The notes under the pieces are model-generated. The model saw only the letters and a list, made by a program, of their open reading frames with translations, was not told the origin of the DNA and made no database searches. Below, piece after piece: positions 5,184-5,804 of a stretch of DNA of 5,804 bases; positions within the stretch are counted from its first letter, which is position 1, and every line of letters begins with the position of its first letter. A program made the translations under genes and the position numbers. Origin of the DNA: PALSA-660 sp036508875 (lineage in GTDB: Bacteria; Actinomycetota; Coriobacteriia; Anaerosomatales; PALSA-660); assembly GCA_036508875.1 (NCBI GenBank), contig DATCGP010000011.1, positions 1 through 5,804 of the forward strand. Reading direction: 5' to 3'.

Positions 5184-5804
5184 CTAGCCGGCCCGTTTCG
5201 GGACGAGTACCCCAACGGCGCCCGGCACGACCGTCACGCCCACCGGTGTGAGACCCGCATCCTCACCGTCGGCGAGCACCGCCTGCGGGAGCGTCGTTTC
5301 CAGGTGGATCTCCTTGCCGCGCCACCGGCTCATCATGCGCGGCTGCTGCCCTTGCGCGGCATCGGCGGCGCTGCCGATGAGCCCCGGCAGGTCGGCCCGC
5401 TGTACGACGACCACGTCCAGGAGCCCGTCCGAGACGTCAACGTCCGCAGCGATGCGCAGGCTCGAGACTCCTACCATGGCCGAGTTGGCGACGAGCGCCG
5501 CCAACCCCTTGCACTCGACCTCAGCGCCGTCGACGGTGATGCGGTACATGGTCATGGGCGCGTCCGAGATGGCCATGAGACCGGAGAACGCGTATGCGAG
5601 CCAGCCGAATCGGTCCTTCATTTCCTGAGTCGCGGCACTCACCATGTCGGCCTCGAACCCCGTGGTCAGCCGGAGCACGAACCACAGCTTGCCCGAGCGT
5701 CCGACGTCGACCCGCCTGACCTCTCCGGCCTCCCCCACCGCGAGCGCGGCGGCCTCGGCGAGCCCGGGAGGGATGCCGAGGTCGGCCGCGAGTGCGTTGC
5801 CCGT
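5184..5804 (-). CDS. diacylglycerol-kinase-family lipid kinase, 5' end beyond window
   Basis: The frame is open from the right edge to TAG at 5186-5184, giving 206 residues of the middle and C-terminal part of a DAGK_cat/YegS-like kinase. These enzymes phosphorylate lipids such as diacylglycerol at the inner face of the membrane using ATP. Visible marks in order: TGNALAADLGIP at the truncated N end (the GTxN element of the nucleotide site, here with Ala where many members have Asp or Asn), LTTGFEADMV (the conserved G-F-D/E-A element), VANSAMVGVSSLRIAADVDV then SDGLLDVVVV (the conserved A-D-DGLLDV region), and LADGED followed by TPVGVTVVPGAVGVLVP as the usual C-terminal end. The missing part should be the N-terminal subdomain with the GGDGT motif, about 90 residues. 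It converges on the Nramp remnant with a 13-bp gap and no convincing terminator. The family call is firm; the lipid substrate is not defined. Confidence 0.92.
   Translation of the reverse strand, partial: TGNALAADLGIPPGLAEAAALAVGEAGEVRRVDVGRSGKLWFVLRLTTGFEADMVSAATQEMKDRFGWLAYAFSGLMAISDAPMTMYRITVDGAEVECKGLAALVANSAMVGVSSLRIAADVDVSDGLLDVVVVQRADLPGLIGSAADAAQGQQPRMMSRWRGKEIHLETTLPQAVLADGEDAGLTPVGVTVVPGAVGVLVPKRAG

Noticed and set aside
4528..5215. Minus-strand open frames opposite the iron-sulfur and Nramp remnants
   Set aside because: Their translations are charged, low-complexity shadows of the plus-strand membrane-protein sequence, with no recognisable motifs.
1..5804. CRISPR arrays, transposases, inverted terminal repeats or a defence cluster
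   Set aside because: No regularly spaced direct repeats, transposase motifs or known defence-gene motifs were found on either strand.

Overview
The window is high-GC bacterial DNA with densely packed, mostly single-gene units on alternating strands. The base composition, the small secreted transglycosylase-like protein and the general protein style suggest an actinobacterium. The tRNA gene encodes its own CCA end, and there is a NapH-type iron-sulfur membrane protein gene, so an anaerobic or Coriobacteriia-like lineage is plausible. That assignment is an inference; no single gene here proves it.

Layout from left to right. (1) 29-520 (+): a small exported lysozyme/transglycosylase-fold protein whose start is unclear. 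The best ribosome binding site leads into a different frame. (2) 579-1700 (-): a single-pass membrane protein with a large extracytoplasmic part that looks like two copies of one domain; its function is unknown. (3) 1858-2832 (+): a bacterial member of the tocopherol-cyclase-like family. It is divergent from gene 2, and the 157-bp gap between them carries a perfect inverted repeat that overlaps possible -10 boxes for both genes. (4) 2880-3458 (-): a second membrane-anchored extracytoplasmic protein of unknown function, lying 24 bp downstream of (5) a tRNA-Val(UAC) gene (3483-3557, -). (6) 3624-4385 (-): a class I SAM-dependent methyltransferase of the Methyltransf_24 type. (7) 4517-5170 (+): a wreck made of two gene remnants, the front of a NapH-like 4Fe-4S membrane protein and the last 49 codons of an Nramp-type metal transporter, joined out of frame. 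The first remnant also needs a frame change near its start. (8) 5184 to the window end (-): the C-terminal two thirds or so of a diacylglycerol-kinase-family lipid kinase, cut off by the window edge.

The genes do not form one obvious pathway. Several products act at the envelope (transglycosylase, two anchored extracytoplasmic proteins, lipid kinase, and the remains of two membrane proteins). I see no clear multi-gene undescribed system. The points most worth a second look are the iron-sulfur/Nramp junction, the divergent operator-like palindrome beside the tocopherol-cyclase-like gene, the duplicated-domain membrane protein, and the two N-terminal frame problems. The frame problems could be real lesions or single missing bases in the assembly.
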